Assembly (NCBI RefSeq): GCF_036408795.1
Contig: NZ_JAZGJP010000029.1
Span: forward strand, 1 to 15,186
Direction of reading: 5' to 3'
DNA: 15,186 nucleotides
Source of the DNA: Olsenella_L kribbiana
Lineage (GTDB): Bacteria > Actinomycetota > Coriobacteriia > Coriobacteriales > Atopobiaceae
Positions 5,873 to 13,583 of this stretch are shown one piece after another. Numbering within the stretch: position 1 is the first letter of the stretch; the number at the start of each line of letters is the position of its first letter. The position numbers and the translations under genes are program-made. Below the pieces are notes generated by a model. That model saw nothing but the letters and a program-made list of their open reading frames with translations. It was not told the origin of the DNA and searched no databases.

Positions 5873-7693
5873 CTAAGCCTTCTTCTGAGCGGAGGGTGCA
5901 TCTACAAGAAGAAGGACGCTTGCGAAGGGCGGCAGGTCTGCGCATATCTTTCCGGTCTCAGGATCGAAGGCGACCTTTGCCGTATCGTCTGGGGTCGTGC
6001 CGCCGAAGCGCTCCCAGTCGGAGTCGAGGATGACCGTTGCGGTCTTGGCTTCAGGCAGGGGCACGACATAGTCCTTCTGCTCGGCACCGCTGAAGTTCAT
6101 GAGGGCACAGACGCGCTCGCCTTCCTTGCTCCTGCGCTCGATGGCATAGCAGACCCTCGTCGTCGAGGCCACGTCGAGCCACTGGAAGCCTTTCTGCTCG
6201 TAGTCTTCCTCCCAGAAGGCAGGGTGCTCGAGATAGAGGTGGTTCAAGGCTGCGCAGTAGTGGTAGAACCCGTCGTGGATGGGGTAGGAGCGCAGGAACC
6301 AGTCCTGCTCGCGCTTCTCGTCCCATTCGCGCAGCTGGGCAATCTCGGATCCCATGAAGTTCAGCTTCTTGCCAGGGTGGATCATCATGTAGAGGTAGAG
6401 CGAGCGGGCCTGCGGGAACTTCTTGTCGTAGTCGCCCCACATCTTCTGGGCAACCGTCGCCTTGCCATGGACATTCTCGTCGTGGGAGAGCGGCAGCAGA
6501 TATCTCTCGTTGTAGTAGTACATCATCGAGAAGCTCAGCTTGTGGTAGTTGCCGGCGCGGAAGTAGGGGTCGGTCTGGAAGAAGCTCAGCGTGTCATGCA
6601 TCCAGCCCATGTCCCACTTGTAGTCGAAGTCGAGGCCGCCCTCGGATGCGGGCTTTGTCGTGCCGGTAAAGTTCGTCGAGTCCTCAGCCACAAGGAAGCT
6701 GCCCTTGTTGAGGTTCTTGACGCCGACATTCATCTTGCGGACGAAGGCGACAGCGTCGTTGTTGACGCCTCTTGCCTCGTCTCCCTGCCAGTAGATGATG
6801 CGGGAGATGGCATCCATGCGCAGGCCATCGAAGTGGTAGCAGCCAAGCCAGAAGTTCGCAGAGGACTGCATGAAGCTCCTCGACTCGCCGCGGGAATACA
6901 TGAAGTTGTGCGATCCCCACTCGGAGACGCCGACCGCGTCATTCGGATACTCGAAGAGCGGCGTGCCGTCGTAATCGGCTAGGCCATACGGGTCCGTTGC
7001 GAAGTGCACAGGCACGATATCGAGGATGCAGCCGATGCCTGCCTGGTGCAGGGCATCGACGAGCTCCATGAGCTGCTGCGGCGTGCCGTAACGGGAAGTC
7101 GGGCTGAAGAAGCCGGTCGGCTGGTAGCCCCAGGAGCCGTCGAAGGGATACTCGTTCAGGGGCATGAACTCGACGTAGTTGAAGCCGGACTCCGTGAGGT
7201 ACTTCACGAGGGGCTCTGCGATCTCGTCGTAGCGGTACCAGTCCTTCGGATCGTCTGTCGGCTCGTCTCCCGACTTCTTCCTCCAGGAGCCCATGTGCAT
7301 CTCGTAGATGTTCATGGGGCCGTCCACGCGGTTTGTGCGCTTCTGCATCCAGTCCTGGTCATGCCAGGTATAGGAGAGGTCCCAGACGATGGAGCGGTGG
7401 GCAGGTCTCAGCTCCATCTCGTAGCCATACGGGTCGGCATGGTTCACGGTCCTGCCGCCGTGCGTGATTGCGTACTCGTAGGGGGTGCCTGCCTTGGCAC
7501 CTTTCACGAAGACCTCCCAGAAGTTGCCGTCCTCGATCTTGTTCATCGGGAAGCGCTTGCCGTCGAGCACGAGGTCTATCGACTCTGCGGCAGGCGCAAA
7601 CGTGCGGAACGTCACGCCTCCCAGGACGAGATGTGCACCCAGATATTCATGTGCGAAGTACTCGTTGCCTACATAGAAGTCATAGGTCTTCAT
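5873..7693 (-). CDS. glgB: 1,4-alpha-glucan (glycogen) branching enzyme
   Basis: The 606-residue GH13 enzyme cleaves alpha-1,4 chains and re-attaches them by alpha-1,6 bonds, making glycogen branches in the cytoplasm. An N-terminal CBM48-like domain (about residues 20-80) precedes the (beta/alpha)8 domain. Visible family motifs are SWGYQPTGFFSPTSRYGTP (from ~187), DIVPVHF (225-231), nucleophile D294 in FDGLRMDAISR, acid/base E337 in LVAEDST, and H404-D405 in PLSHDENVHGK. The common forms are AEEST and HDEVVHGK, so D338 and N407 are small departures. The C-terminal beta domain ends in FASVLLLVDAP. ATG at 7693 follows AAGGAG. A longer frame to 7870 runs through the palindrome at 7725-7742 and lacks similarity. 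No other glycogen gene is in the window. Confidence 0.94.
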   Translation of the reverse strand: MKTYDFYVGNEYFAHEYLGAHLVLGGVTFRTFAPAAESIDLVLDGKRFPMNKIEDGNFWEVFVKGAKAGTPYEYAITHGGRTVNHADPYGYEMELRPAHRSIVWDLSYTWHDQDWMQKRTNRVDGPMNIYEMHMGSWRKKSGDEPTDDPKDWYRYDEIAEPLVKYLTESGFNYVEFMPLNEYPFDGSWGYQPTGFFSPTSRYGTPQQLMELVDALHQAGIGCILDIVPVHFATDPYGLADYDGTPLFEYPNDAVGVSEWGSHNFMYSRGESRSFMQSSANFWLGCYHFDGLRMDAISRIIYWQGDEARGVNNDAVAFVRKMNVGVKNLNKGSFLVAEDSTNFTGTTKPASEGGLDFDYKWDMGWMHDTLSFFQTDPYFRAGNYHKLSFSMMYYYNERYLLPLSHDENVHGKATVAQKMWGDYDKKFPQARSLYLYMMIHPGKKLNFMGSEIAQLREWDEKREQDWFLRSYPIHDGFYHYCAALNHLYLEHPAFWEEDYEQKGFQWLDVASTTRVCYAIERRSKEGERVCALMNFSGAEQKDYVVPLPEAKTATVILDSDWERFGGTTPDDTAKVAFDPETGKICADLPPFASVLLLVDAPSAQKKA

Positions 7694-7957
7694 CTGCCAG
7701 CTCCTTCGGGCACCGCCTATAGGGCCGATACATCTGTATCGGGAAATGTTCTGTACAGGTAAAGAATAGGACATCTGTCGGGAAAGTGCGAAGCCTCCTC
7801 GGCTTCCGGTGTGCCTATGCCGCAGGCGGGGCATGGTAACGGTTCTGCTGTGGTGCGTCTTGGAAGCCATGTTTGTGGAAAGGACATCTGGCCATATGGG
7901 CTACAGTTAGGTGCATATGAGAGGCAGGCTCTTGCCTGCACGCAGAAAGGAAGATCC
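7694..7957. promoter_or_regulatory. Divergent glgB/malY intergenic region with ACATCTG repeats
   Basis: This 264-base region must hold both promoters. ACATCTG occurs three times in the same orientation: 7730-7736 (inside the palindrome), 7771-7777 and 7884-7890. The last two extend to AGGACATCTG. A short hairpin GAAGCC/GGCTTC lies at 7790-7806 without a T-run. No convincing -35/-10 pair stands out for either gene, so promoter positions are left open. Confidence 0.4.
7725..7742. promoter_or_regulatory. Perfect palindrome upstream of glgB (possible operator)
   Basis: CCGATACA and TGTATCGG form 8-base arms around a 2-base centre. It lies 31 bases before the glgB ATG, where a repressor or activator site, or an RNA hairpin in the leader, could act. 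The regulator is not in evidence. The nearby SIS protein has no visible DNA-binding domain. Confidence 0.5.
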
Positions 7958-9160
7958 ATGGAGTTCGATTACACCACGCTCCCCGAGCGTGCCGGATATG
8001 ATGCGATAGCGGTCGATGCGCTCGGCAAGCCGGGAGCACCGGGCGCTCCGAAGGAGGGCTTCGATGCTATCCCGATGTGGGTGGCAGACATGAATTTCCT
8101 TGCTCCCTCCTGCATCACCGATGCTATGGCTGAGCGCCTGAAGCATCCGACCTTCGGCTACTTCGAGCCGAGGGATGAGTACTTCGATGCAATCATCCGC
8201 TGGCAGAAGGACAGAAACGGCGTCCAGGGCCTCACGAAGGAGGATATCGGCTACGAGAACGGCGTCCTCGGCGGCGTGGTCTCTGCGCTCGAAGCCTTCA
8301 GCTCGCCGGGCGATGCCATCCTCGTCCACAACCCGACCTATATCGGCTTCACGGGCTCGATCGAGCATGCAGGCAGGAGGATTGTCCATTCTGCGCTTAA
8401 GCGCGACGCTGACGGCGTCTGGCGCATGGATCTCGAGGACATGGCACAGAAGATCGAGGAGAACAAGATCCACCTCGTCGTCTTCTGCAACCCGCACAAC
8501 CCCTGCGGCCGTGTCTGGACCCGCGAGGAGCTCGAGGCGGCAAATGCGGTCTATGCGGCACATGACTGCGTCGTGATCTCGGATGAGATCTGGAGCGACC
8601 TCATCCTTCCCGGACATAAGCATATCCCGTACCAGTCCATAAACGACGATGCAAAGATGCGCACGATCGCCTTCTATGCGCCGAGCAAGACGTTCAGCCT
8701 CGCTGGCCTTGTGGGCTCCTACCACATCGTCTATAGCCGCTATCTCAGGGACCGTCTCGTTGCCGCAAGCACGCGTACACACTACAACGCAATGAACGTG
8801 CTCTCGATGTATGCCGCCATCGGCGCCTTCTCGAAAGAAGGCGAGGCCTGGCTCGACGGGCTCCTGCCAGTCCTCGATGCGAACGTCGATGTCGCCGTGA
8901 AGCATCTCTCGGCCCACAAGGGTGTGGACTTCTTCCGCCCCGAGGGCACCTACATGCTCTTCCTCGACTGCGCTGGCTGGTGCCAGGAGCACAACGTTTC
9001 GATCGACGAGCTCCAGCGTGCCGGCTGGGATGTGGGCGTCGCCTGGCAGGATGGGCGTCCCTTCCAGGCAGGAGATACGATTCGCATGAACCTGGCACTG
9101 CCAACGGCACGTGTCGAGGAAGCGTTCTCACGCCTCGACCGCTACGTCTTCACAGACTAG
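7958..9160 (+). CDS. malY: MalY/PatB-type PLP-dependent C-S lyase (cystathionine beta-lyase)
   Basis: The 400-residue fold-type I aminotransferase-like enzyme probably splits cystathionine or cysteine conjugates, releasing a thiol, pyruvate and ammonia in sulfur amino acid metabolism. PLP-site residues are clear: N181 (CNPHNPCGRVW), D209 (ISDEIWSDL), K244 (YAPSKTFSLAGL) and the substrate carboxylate-binding R376 (GDTIRMNLA). The N-terminal IPMWVADMNF and FGYFEPRDEYFDAI blocks are typical of MalY/PatB rather than of broad aminotransferases. ATG at 7958 follows AGAAAGGA. It is 22 bases upstream of proC and likely co-transcribed. In E. coli MalY also represses the maltose regulon. Nothing here shows that role, although glgB lies divergently next to it. 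Confidence 0.88.
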   Translation: MEFDYTTLPERAGYDAIAVDALGKPGAPGAPKEGFDAIPMWVADMNFLAPSCITDAMAERLKHPTFGYFEPRDEYFDAIIRWQKDRNGVQGLTKEDIGYENGVLGGVVSALEAFSSPGDAILVHNPTYIGFTGSIEHAGRRIVHSALKRDADGVWRMDLEDMAQKIEENKIHLVVFCNPHNPCGRVWTREELEAANAVYAAHDCVVISDEIWSDLILPGHKHIPYQSINDDAKMRTIAFYAPSKTFSLAGLVGSYHIVYSRYLRDRLVAASTRTHYNAMNVLSMYAAIGAFSKEGEAWLDGLLPVLDANVDVAVKHLSAHKGVDFFRPEGTYMLFLDCAGWCQEHNVSIDELQRAGWDVGVAWQDGRPFQAGDTIRMNLALPTARVEEAFSRLDRYVFTD

Positions 9161-9182
9161 GAAGCACACGAAAGGGGACCTT

Positions 9183-9962
9183 ATGGAAAGCCTCGGCTTC
9201 ATCGGCATGGGCAACATGGCGCAGGCGCTAGCCCAGGGCTTCATCTCGTCAGGCGCTCTGGCAGGCGAGCATGTCTTTGCCTATGCTCCTCACCAGGAGA
9301 AGCTCCGTGCGAATGCAGAGCGCATCGGATTCCAGGCGGTCGCGTCTCTGACCGAGCTTGCAGCTGCAGCTGATACGCTGGTGATGGCATGCAAGCCGTA
9401 CCAAATCGAGGGTGTCGTGGCAGAGCTCGGCGATGCACTTTCGGGCAAGGCGCTCGTCTCGATCGCTGCGGGCTGGGATTTCGCACACTACGAGAAGGTG
9501 CTTCCTCCTGACGTCCGCTTCCAGTTCGTGATGCCCAACACCCCTGCCATGGTGAGGGAAGGGGTGCTCCTCTTCGAGGAGAAGACGAGCCTCGAGCCTG
9601 CCGAGCGCAAGGCCCTTATGGACCTCTTCGCGACGGTCGGCGTCGTAGAGGAGGTGCCGAGCGCGCTCATGGCGGCAGCGGGCACGGTCACAGGCTGCGG
9701 ACCGGCATTCGTCGACCTCATGATCGAGGCCTATGCCGATGCGGCCGTGAAGTACGGCGTGCCGCGTGAGCAGGCCTATGCGCTTGTCGCGCAGATGGTG
9801 AAAGGCTCCGCTGCTCTTGCCCTCGAGACGAAGGAGCAGCCGGGCGTGCTCAAGGATGCGGTCTGCTCGCCGGGCGGCACCACGATCAGAGGCGTCTGCT
9901 CGCTTGAGGAGGACGGCTTCCGTGCTGCCTGCATCCACTCGATCGATGCGATTCTTGAGTAG
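9183..9962 (+). CDS. proC: Pyrroline-5-carboxylate reductase
   Basis: The 259-residue enzyme reduces 1-pyrroline-5-carboxylate to L-proline with NAD(P)H, the last step of proline synthesis. It has a Rossmann start GFIGMGNMAQALAQGF (5-20), VMPNTPAMVREG (116-127), TGCGPAF (170-176) and the C-terminal P5CR signature (about 223-247, LKDAVCSPGGTTIRGVCSLEEDGFR in pieces). Length is slightly below the usual ~270. ATG at 9183 follows AAAGGGGA. An upstream frame start at 9111 would overlap malY and lacks a binding site. It is the second gene of the malY-proC pair and ends before a strong hairpin. Confidence 0.94.
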   Translation: MESLGFIGMGNMAQALAQGFISSGALAGEHVFAYAPHQEKLRANAERIGFQAVASLTELAAAADTLVMACKPYQIEGVVAELGDALSGKALVSIAAGWDFAHYEKVLPPDVRFQFVMPNTPAMVREGVLLFEEKTSLEPAERKALMDLFATVGVVEEVPSALMAAAGTVTGCGPAFVDLMIEAYADAAVKYGVPREQAYALVAQMVKGSAALALETKEQPGVLKDAVCSPGGTTIRGVCSLEEDGFRAACIHSIDAILE

Positions 9963-9990
9963 CCAGATCCGGAACATGCAAGAGATGGCA

Positions 9991-10025
9991 GAAGCGGCAC
10001 AGGGAATGGCTCCCTGTGCCGCTTC
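9991..10025. terminator. Bidirectional terminator between proC and CPBP gene
   Basis: GAAGCGGCACAGGGA (9991-10005) pairs perfectly with TCCCTGTGCCGCTTC (10011-10025) around a five-base loop. It sits 28 bases after the proC stop and 22 bases after the convergent CPBP gene's stop, so it can serve both. T-tails on both sides are short. Confidence 0.75.
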
Positions 10026-10047
10026 CTTATGCATACAGATGGTTCTG

Positions 10048-11058
10048 TCACGAAACAGAGGGAAGTGCCCCTTCAGTCCAGATATTGTCCGGCTCGAGAT
10101 TGCGCCTTCTGGCATAGAGGATGAGTGCCAGGCAGGCAACGGCGAATATGATGCCGCAGAGGGGCGAGGCCTCGATACCGAAGATGGGATCATAGGCAAA
10201 GCCGGCCTGAGGCGTCGTTCCGGAGGCAAGGCCGAAGAGCGCGAACGGGGACGTGTAGCCCGAGTTCGGAAGGCCGAAGAGCACGGCCTGCGTGAAGTTC
10301 CAGGCCGTATGGCAGCCGAATGCTGTCCAAGGGCTTCTGAGCTTCGCGACAAGCAGGCAGAAGAAGGCGCCGACGAGGAAGATGTTGAGGCAGGACACGA
10401 AGCTTGCGCCTCGGTTCGTGAGGTGGAGAAGGGCGAAGAGGGCAGAGCTCGAGACGATGGAAAAGGTGGTGCTCCCGCAGGTCCTGAGTGTCCGTTCGAA
10501 GAGGTAGCAGCGGATGGCAAACTCTTCTGCCGATGACTGTATGAAGACGCAGGCAAAAACAAGGACGAGGCCCAGGACATTCACGCCGATGAAGGAGAGC
10601 TGGATCGATTCCGAAAGGGCCGCAGCAAGGATGCAGATGCCATTGAGCGCGAAGCCAAGGCCGAGACCCAAGGCAAGGCCTCTCAGGGTGTTTCCGCCAT
10701 AGCCTGGCCTCAGAACCTTGAGAATCGGGTGCGAGGTCTTCGAGACTGCCAGATAGAGGAGGAAGGCCCCCCAGATACCCAGATGGGGAAGGTAGCGGCC
10801 TGCGGTATAGATGATGCTTGCCCAGGAGATGCTGTAGCCTGCTCCTGGCGCCGGAAGGCCGAGCACGGTGGGATCTCCTGCCTTGAGGGCATCCCACATG
10901 AGGCTCATGCTGTCGCCTGATACGAGCCCATAGAGGGCGCCTGCGATGGCAGAGACAAGTATTGAGCCGATGAGGCTTCCTGCGAGGATGAGTGCAAGGG
11001 CCCAGAGATAGCTGCCGGCAAGGCCGAGGATGTCCCGGGCGGAGATGTTCCTGTCCAT
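10048..11058 (-). CDS. CPBP-family intramembrane protease homologue
   Basis: The 336-residue multi-spanning membrane protein belongs to the CPBP (CAAX protease/bacteriocin-processing, Abi) family. Family motifs are present: E178-E179 and R183 (SSAEEFAIRCYLFERTL), H212 (FALLHL) and H250/N254 (GCHTAWNF). These would form the metal-binding active site. Hydrophobic segments occur near 10-45, 95-105, 125-150, 152-175, 198-212, 222-238 and 300-316. ATG at 11058 follows GGGGAG with a nine-base spacer. A longer frame to 11214 overlaps the upstream gene and is rejected. It is the last gene of the padR-DUF1700 operon, 22 bases after the preceding stop. Substrates of such bacterial homologues are mostly unknown. 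Bacteriocin immunity, peptide maturation or membrane stress are possible. No bacteriocin gene is nearby. Confidence 0.85.
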   Translation of the reverse strand: MDRNISARDILGLAGSYLWALALILAGSLIGSILVSAIAGALYGLVSGDSMSLMWDALKAGDPTVLGLPAPGAGYSISWASIIYTAGRYLPHLGIWGAFLLYLAVSKTSHPILKVLRPGYGGNTLRGLALGLGLGFALNGICILAAALSESIQLSFIGVNVLGLVLVFACVFIQSSAEEFAIRCYLFERTLRTCGSTTFSIVSSSALFALLHLTNRGASFVSCLNIFLVGAFFCLLVAKLRSPWTAFGCHTAWNFTQAVLFGLPNSGYTSPFALFGLASGTTPQAGFAYDPIFGIEASPLCGIIFAVACLALILYARRRNLEPDNIWTEGALPSVS

Positions 11059-11080
11059 GGAAGGCTGCTCCCCTTGGTTC

Positions 11081-11896
11081 CTAGAAGCGAAGCGAGAACG
11101 TGCCAAAGGTGCTGGGGCCGATTGCCGGCAGCGCGGAGAAGACGGCTGTGTCTGCGCCGGAGACGGCAAAGCCGATGAGGGCAAGGAGGGCGCCAGCAGC
11201 GCAGATGATGCCACCGATCGTGAGGAGCAGGCGGAAGGTATCGGGATGGCGACGCCACCAGAGTGTGGATGCCTTCTCTTCGATTGCAGCTTCAGGATTC
11301 ACGACACGCATGAAGAAATGGGCGATCCAGCGGACAAAGCGTGCCTGCAGATGGTAGAGGATGCTCGTGAGCTGGATGGCAAGAGGGATGAGCATGACGG
11401 AAGCGCCGCCGACAGCGATCATGACGCCACCCTCGGCAAGGCCTGCCGCAAGATACCCCTGCGTGCAGCCCCAGATGAGGGCAATGATGCCGGCAATGCC
11501 GGAGAGCATGGCAGCTCCGTCAGCAAGCCAGACGCAGCCGATGGCAGACCAGAGAGCAAGAAAGATGCTCACGGCGACAAGCGCTGCCGCAAATACGAGC
11601 GGCACCCAGACGATTGCACCGACGACCAGAAGGACAATCACGAGTATCGTGCGCTCCTTGTTCTGGCGGAGGCCGAGCAGGCTCTTCTGGAAGGGTGGCA
11701 GGCTCTCGACCACAGCATCTGCTGCCTCCTTGGCGGTGCCGAGGTCTGCAACTGCTTCTTCCTCATCCATGCCGGCTTCGGTGCGGTCTTCGAACGCTTC
11801 CTGCCAGAAGGCGCAGGCCCGCTCTGTCTCGGCCTTGCTGACGCCTCTCTTCTCGAGCGCGTGCCTCAGCTCTTCGCTCCATTCTTCGTAGGTCAT
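11081..11896 (-). CDS. DUF1700/HAAS-domain membrane protein
   Basis: The 271-residue protein has an N-terminal HAAS-like helical domain (1-65, with the family-like EAVADLGTAKEAADAVV at 47-63) and then several membrane spans: about 83-103, 104-123, 127-148, 150-182 and 222-248. DUF1700 proteins are usually encoded beside a PadR regulator and are thought to act as membrane partners in envelope stress or signalling. The exact role is unknown. Its ATG overlaps the padR stop as ATGA (11896-11893), indicating translational coupling. The partner often found third in such operons, a DUF4097-type protein, is absent and a CPBP protease homologue takes its place. Confidence 0.75.
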   Translation of the reverse strand: MTYEEWSEELRHALEKRGVSKAETERACAFWQEAFEDRTEAGMDEEEAVADLGTAKEAADAVVESLPPFQKSLLGLRQNKERTILVIVLLVVGAIVWVPLVFAAALVAVSIFLALWSAIGCVWLADGAAMLSGIAGIIALIWGCTQGYLAAGLAEGGVMIAVGGASVMLIPLAIQLTSILYHLQARFVRWIAHFFMRVVNPEAAIEEKASTLWWRRHPDTFRLLLTIGGIICAAGALLALIGFAVSGADTAVFSALPAIGPSTFGTFSLRF

Positions 11897-12207
11897 TTTC
11901 CCGCTCCCTCTCTCACGTAGGACAGGATCTCTTCGATGCTTCCCTCGTCTTCGACAAAGGCGTCGAGCGTCGCTCTGCCCTTGTCGGTGATCGTGTAGTA
12001 TTTCCTGAGCCTGCCGGCATGCTCGCGGCTGTATTCCTCGAGCTGCCCCTGCGTTCTCAGACGCTTCAGGATCGGGTAGAGCGTCGACTCGGACAGCCCG
12101 AGCGATGCCGGTACATCCTTGATGATCTGGTAGCCGTAGGAGTCCTCCCGGGCAAGTGCGGCAAGGACGCAGATATCGAGAAAGCCACGCTTCAGCTGCG
12201 CTTCCAT
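11893..12207 (-). CDS. PadR-family transcriptional regulator
   Basis: The 104-residue winged-helix protein is the short PadR type (subfamily 2). The winged helix is clear: LKRGFLDICVLAALAREDSYGYQI (5-28), then the recognition region LSESTLYPILKRLRTQGQL (38-56) and the wing GRLRKYYTITDKGRATL (65-81). A short C-terminal helix (88-100) would serve for dimerisation. ATG at 12207 follows GGAGGAG. An extended frame to 12243 would start inside the operator. It is the first gene of the operon with DUF1700 and CPBP. Two palindromes on its promoter suggest autorepression released by an unknown signal, as is usual for PadR proteins. Confidence 0.9.
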   Translation of the reverse strand: MEAQLKRGFLDICVLAALAREDSYGYQIIKDVPASLGLSESTLYPILKRLRTQGQLEEYSREHAGRLRKYYTITDKGRATLDAFVEDEGSIEEILSYVREGAGK

Positions 12208-12229
12208 GGCTCTCCTCCTCTCGTCTCGA

Positions 12230-12250
12230 ATACTATGCAACACATAGTAT
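12230..12250. promoter_or_regulatory. PadR operator, proximal copy
   Basis: ATACTATG-N5-CATAGTAT, with perfect 8-base arms. It covers the -10 (12230-12235) and most of the spacer of the padR promoter, so binding would block RNA polymerase. Confidence 0.75.
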
Positions 12251-12258
12251 CATGGCAA
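12230..12258 (-). promoter_or_regulatory. Promoter of the padR operon
   Basis: On the minus strand TTGCCA (12258-12253) and TAGTAT (12235-12230) are separated by 17 bases and lie 22 bases before the padR ATG. Both hexamers match sigma-70 consensus at four or five positions. Confidence 0.7.
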
Positions 12259-12263
12259 GAAGA

Positions 12264-12284
12264 ATACTATGCGTTACATAGTAT
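12264..12284. promoter_or_regulatory. PadR operator, distal copy
   Basis: ATACTATG-N5-CATAGTAT again, with the same arms and a different centre (CGTTA against CAACA). Centre-to-centre distance to the proximal copy is 34 bases, a little over three helical turns. It lies just upstream of the -35. Confidence 0.75.
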
Positions 12285-12568
12285 TGAGTCAAGCGCTTCT
12301 CCGGACTTTCTTGCGAAAGCGGCGGGCGAGCAATCTCTTGCAGGGTTCGAGCAACTGTTCGAGATGCAGCGCAGTGCATTGCCGAATGCTTCCTGGGATG
12401 GCTGCTGTCGCCAGGCACCTCGGGGAGGGGAATGGACGCACACTGCTTCAGGCGGCCTAAGGCATGTTCTGCCCTGCAGGCGCCCTGCGTATCTGCCAGA
12501 ATAGGGAAGCAGCGTCTGCCAATGTCTCTGTCCAGCTGTTCCGCGCGAACCTGTCGATTGGATAGCCT
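12285..12568. other. Intergenic region before the CmpB-type gene
   Basis: In these 284 bases I see no convincing ORF, hairpin terminator or clear -35/-10 pair. It must hold the promoter of the plus-strand gene at 12569, unless transcription starts further left in the PadR operator region. Short open frames here (for example from 12432) are out of frame and lack a binding site. Confidence 0.4.
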
Positions 12569-13516
12569 GTGTTCTGGTCAGTTGTCTCCCTGGTCCTTCT
12601 GGGGCTCCTCATACGCTTCATCTTCTGGCTTGTGAAGTCGTTCTTCGCCTGGCTTGGCCGTGGCAAGCCGGTCCAGCGCGCTATCGACAACCGCGCTGTC
12701 TCGCCTGAGGTAGCAGATGCGGTCGACCAGCTCATCCTCTACCGTGCCGCCCGCCATATCGGCAAGGAGATGAAAAAGCCGCTCAAGCTATCGCGCGACC
12801 AGGTGCGCCAGATTCAGCGTGCCGAGGCAGTCGTGAGAAGCGACTACGTGGACCATATGCGCATCACCTGGTACCACGTCGTGATCATCTTCCTGCTCTG
12901 CTCGTTTCTGGGCCTTGCCCTCGAAGAGTTCTGGATGTTCGTCTCTGTCGGCCTTACGCAGGGTCGCTACGGCCTTGTCTGGGGTCCGTTCTCGCCGCTC
13001 TATGGGTTCGGGGCTCTGTTCCTCACGGCTGCCGGCATGTTCATGCGCAGGAAGCACGCCAAGTGGTGGCAGATCTTCCTGGCGTCGATGATCGTAGGAG
13101 GCCTCTTGGAGCAGATAACCGGCTGGAGCATGGAGACCTTCATGGGCGCCGTTTCTTGGGACTACATTGCAGGCGGGGTGCCGGGAGCCATTACGAAATG
13201 GGTGGCGGTGCCCTTCCTCTTCTTCTGGGGATTCCTGGGCCTTGCCTGGACCGAGATTGTTATGCCCTGGCTCCTCTACACGATTGGCGAGCCGACGACG
13301 CAGCGCCAGGTCACGTTCGTAGCGCTTCTGGCGGTCTATCTCGTGGCCGATATCGGGATGACGCTTGCGTGCTTCAACAGGAGAGCGGCACGCGACGCAG
13401 GGATACCTCCCCAGAACGCCTTCCAGGAATGGGTCGACGAACACTACTCGAACGAGTTCATGTCGAACAGATTCGAGAATATGGTCATCGAAGACGGCAC
13501 GAGCACAACCTCATAG
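12569..13516 (+). CDS. Putative ABC transporter permease, CmpB type (PF06541)
   Basis: The 315-residue membrane protein resembles the PF06541 'putative ABC-transporter type IV' family of unknown substrate. Family-like blocks are RYGLVWGPFSPLYGFGAL (133-150) and LEQITGWSMETFMGAVSWDY (180-199). Spans are near 4-27, 100-127, 142-159, 168-184, 211-238 and 247-267. An extra N-terminal span and a charged linker (30-95) precede the core. The start is a GTG at 12569, because a TAG lies in frame two codons upstream and the next ATG (codon 68) would remove the first span. The ribosome binding site is weak (TTGGAT). No ATP-binding partner is encoded nearby. A hairpin follows the stop. Confidence 0.75.
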   Translation: MFWSVVSLVLLGLLIRFIFWLVKSFFAWLGRGKPVQRAIDNRAVSPEVADAVDQLILYRAARHIGKEMKKPLKLSRDQVRQIQRAEAVVRSDYVDHMRITWYHVVIIFLLCSFLGLALEEFWMFVSVGLTQGRYGLVWGPFSPLYGFGALFLTAAGMFMRRKHAKWWQIFLASMIVGGLLEQITGWSMETFMGAVSWDYIAGGVPGAITKWVAVPFLFFWGFLGLAWTEIVMPWLLYTIGEPTTQRQVTFVALLAVYLVADIGMTLACFNRRAARDAGIPPQNAFQEWVDEHYSNEFMSNRFENMVIEDGTSTTS

Positions 13517-13522
13517 AAAGAC

Positions 13523-13550
13523 GGAAAACGCCCCGAAAAGGGCGCTTTCC
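13523..13550. terminator. Terminator-like hairpin after the CmpB-type gene
   Basis: GGAAA and CGCCC (13523-13533) pair with GGGCG and TTTCC (13540-13550), with one A-C mismatch. It lies seven bases after the stop. T-tails are weak on both sides. It also lies ~34 bases beyond the convergent small gene's stop. Confidence 0.6.
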
Positions 13551-13583
13551 TTGACAGGGGGGAGAAAAAGGGGATGGGTGAAA

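Noticed and set aside
5807..6982. 391-codon plus-strand open frame opposite glgB
   Set aside because: The minus strand has all GH13 branching-enzyme motifs. The antisense frame is rich in Val/Glu/His, typical of GC-rich shadow frames.
7790..7806. GAAGCC/GGCTTC hairpin as a terminator
   Set aside because: It has no T-run on either strand and no gene ends next to it, because both neighbouring genes start in this region.
7958..9160. Reading the MalY-type protein as a regulator of a maltose/glycogen system with glgB
   Set aside because: Only gene adjacency supports it. There is no maltose operon or MalT here, and the enzyme motifs alone explain the protein.
9249..10580. 443-codon minus-strand frame spanning proC and part of the CPBP gene
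   Set aside because: It is antisense to proC, runs through the shared terminator hairpin and is out of frame with the CPBP gene, which has clear motifs.
11030..11920. 296-codon plus-strand frame opposite DUF1700
   Set aside because: The minus strand gene is coupled to padR by ATGA and has a coherent membrane topology. The antisense translation is hydrophilic and featureless.
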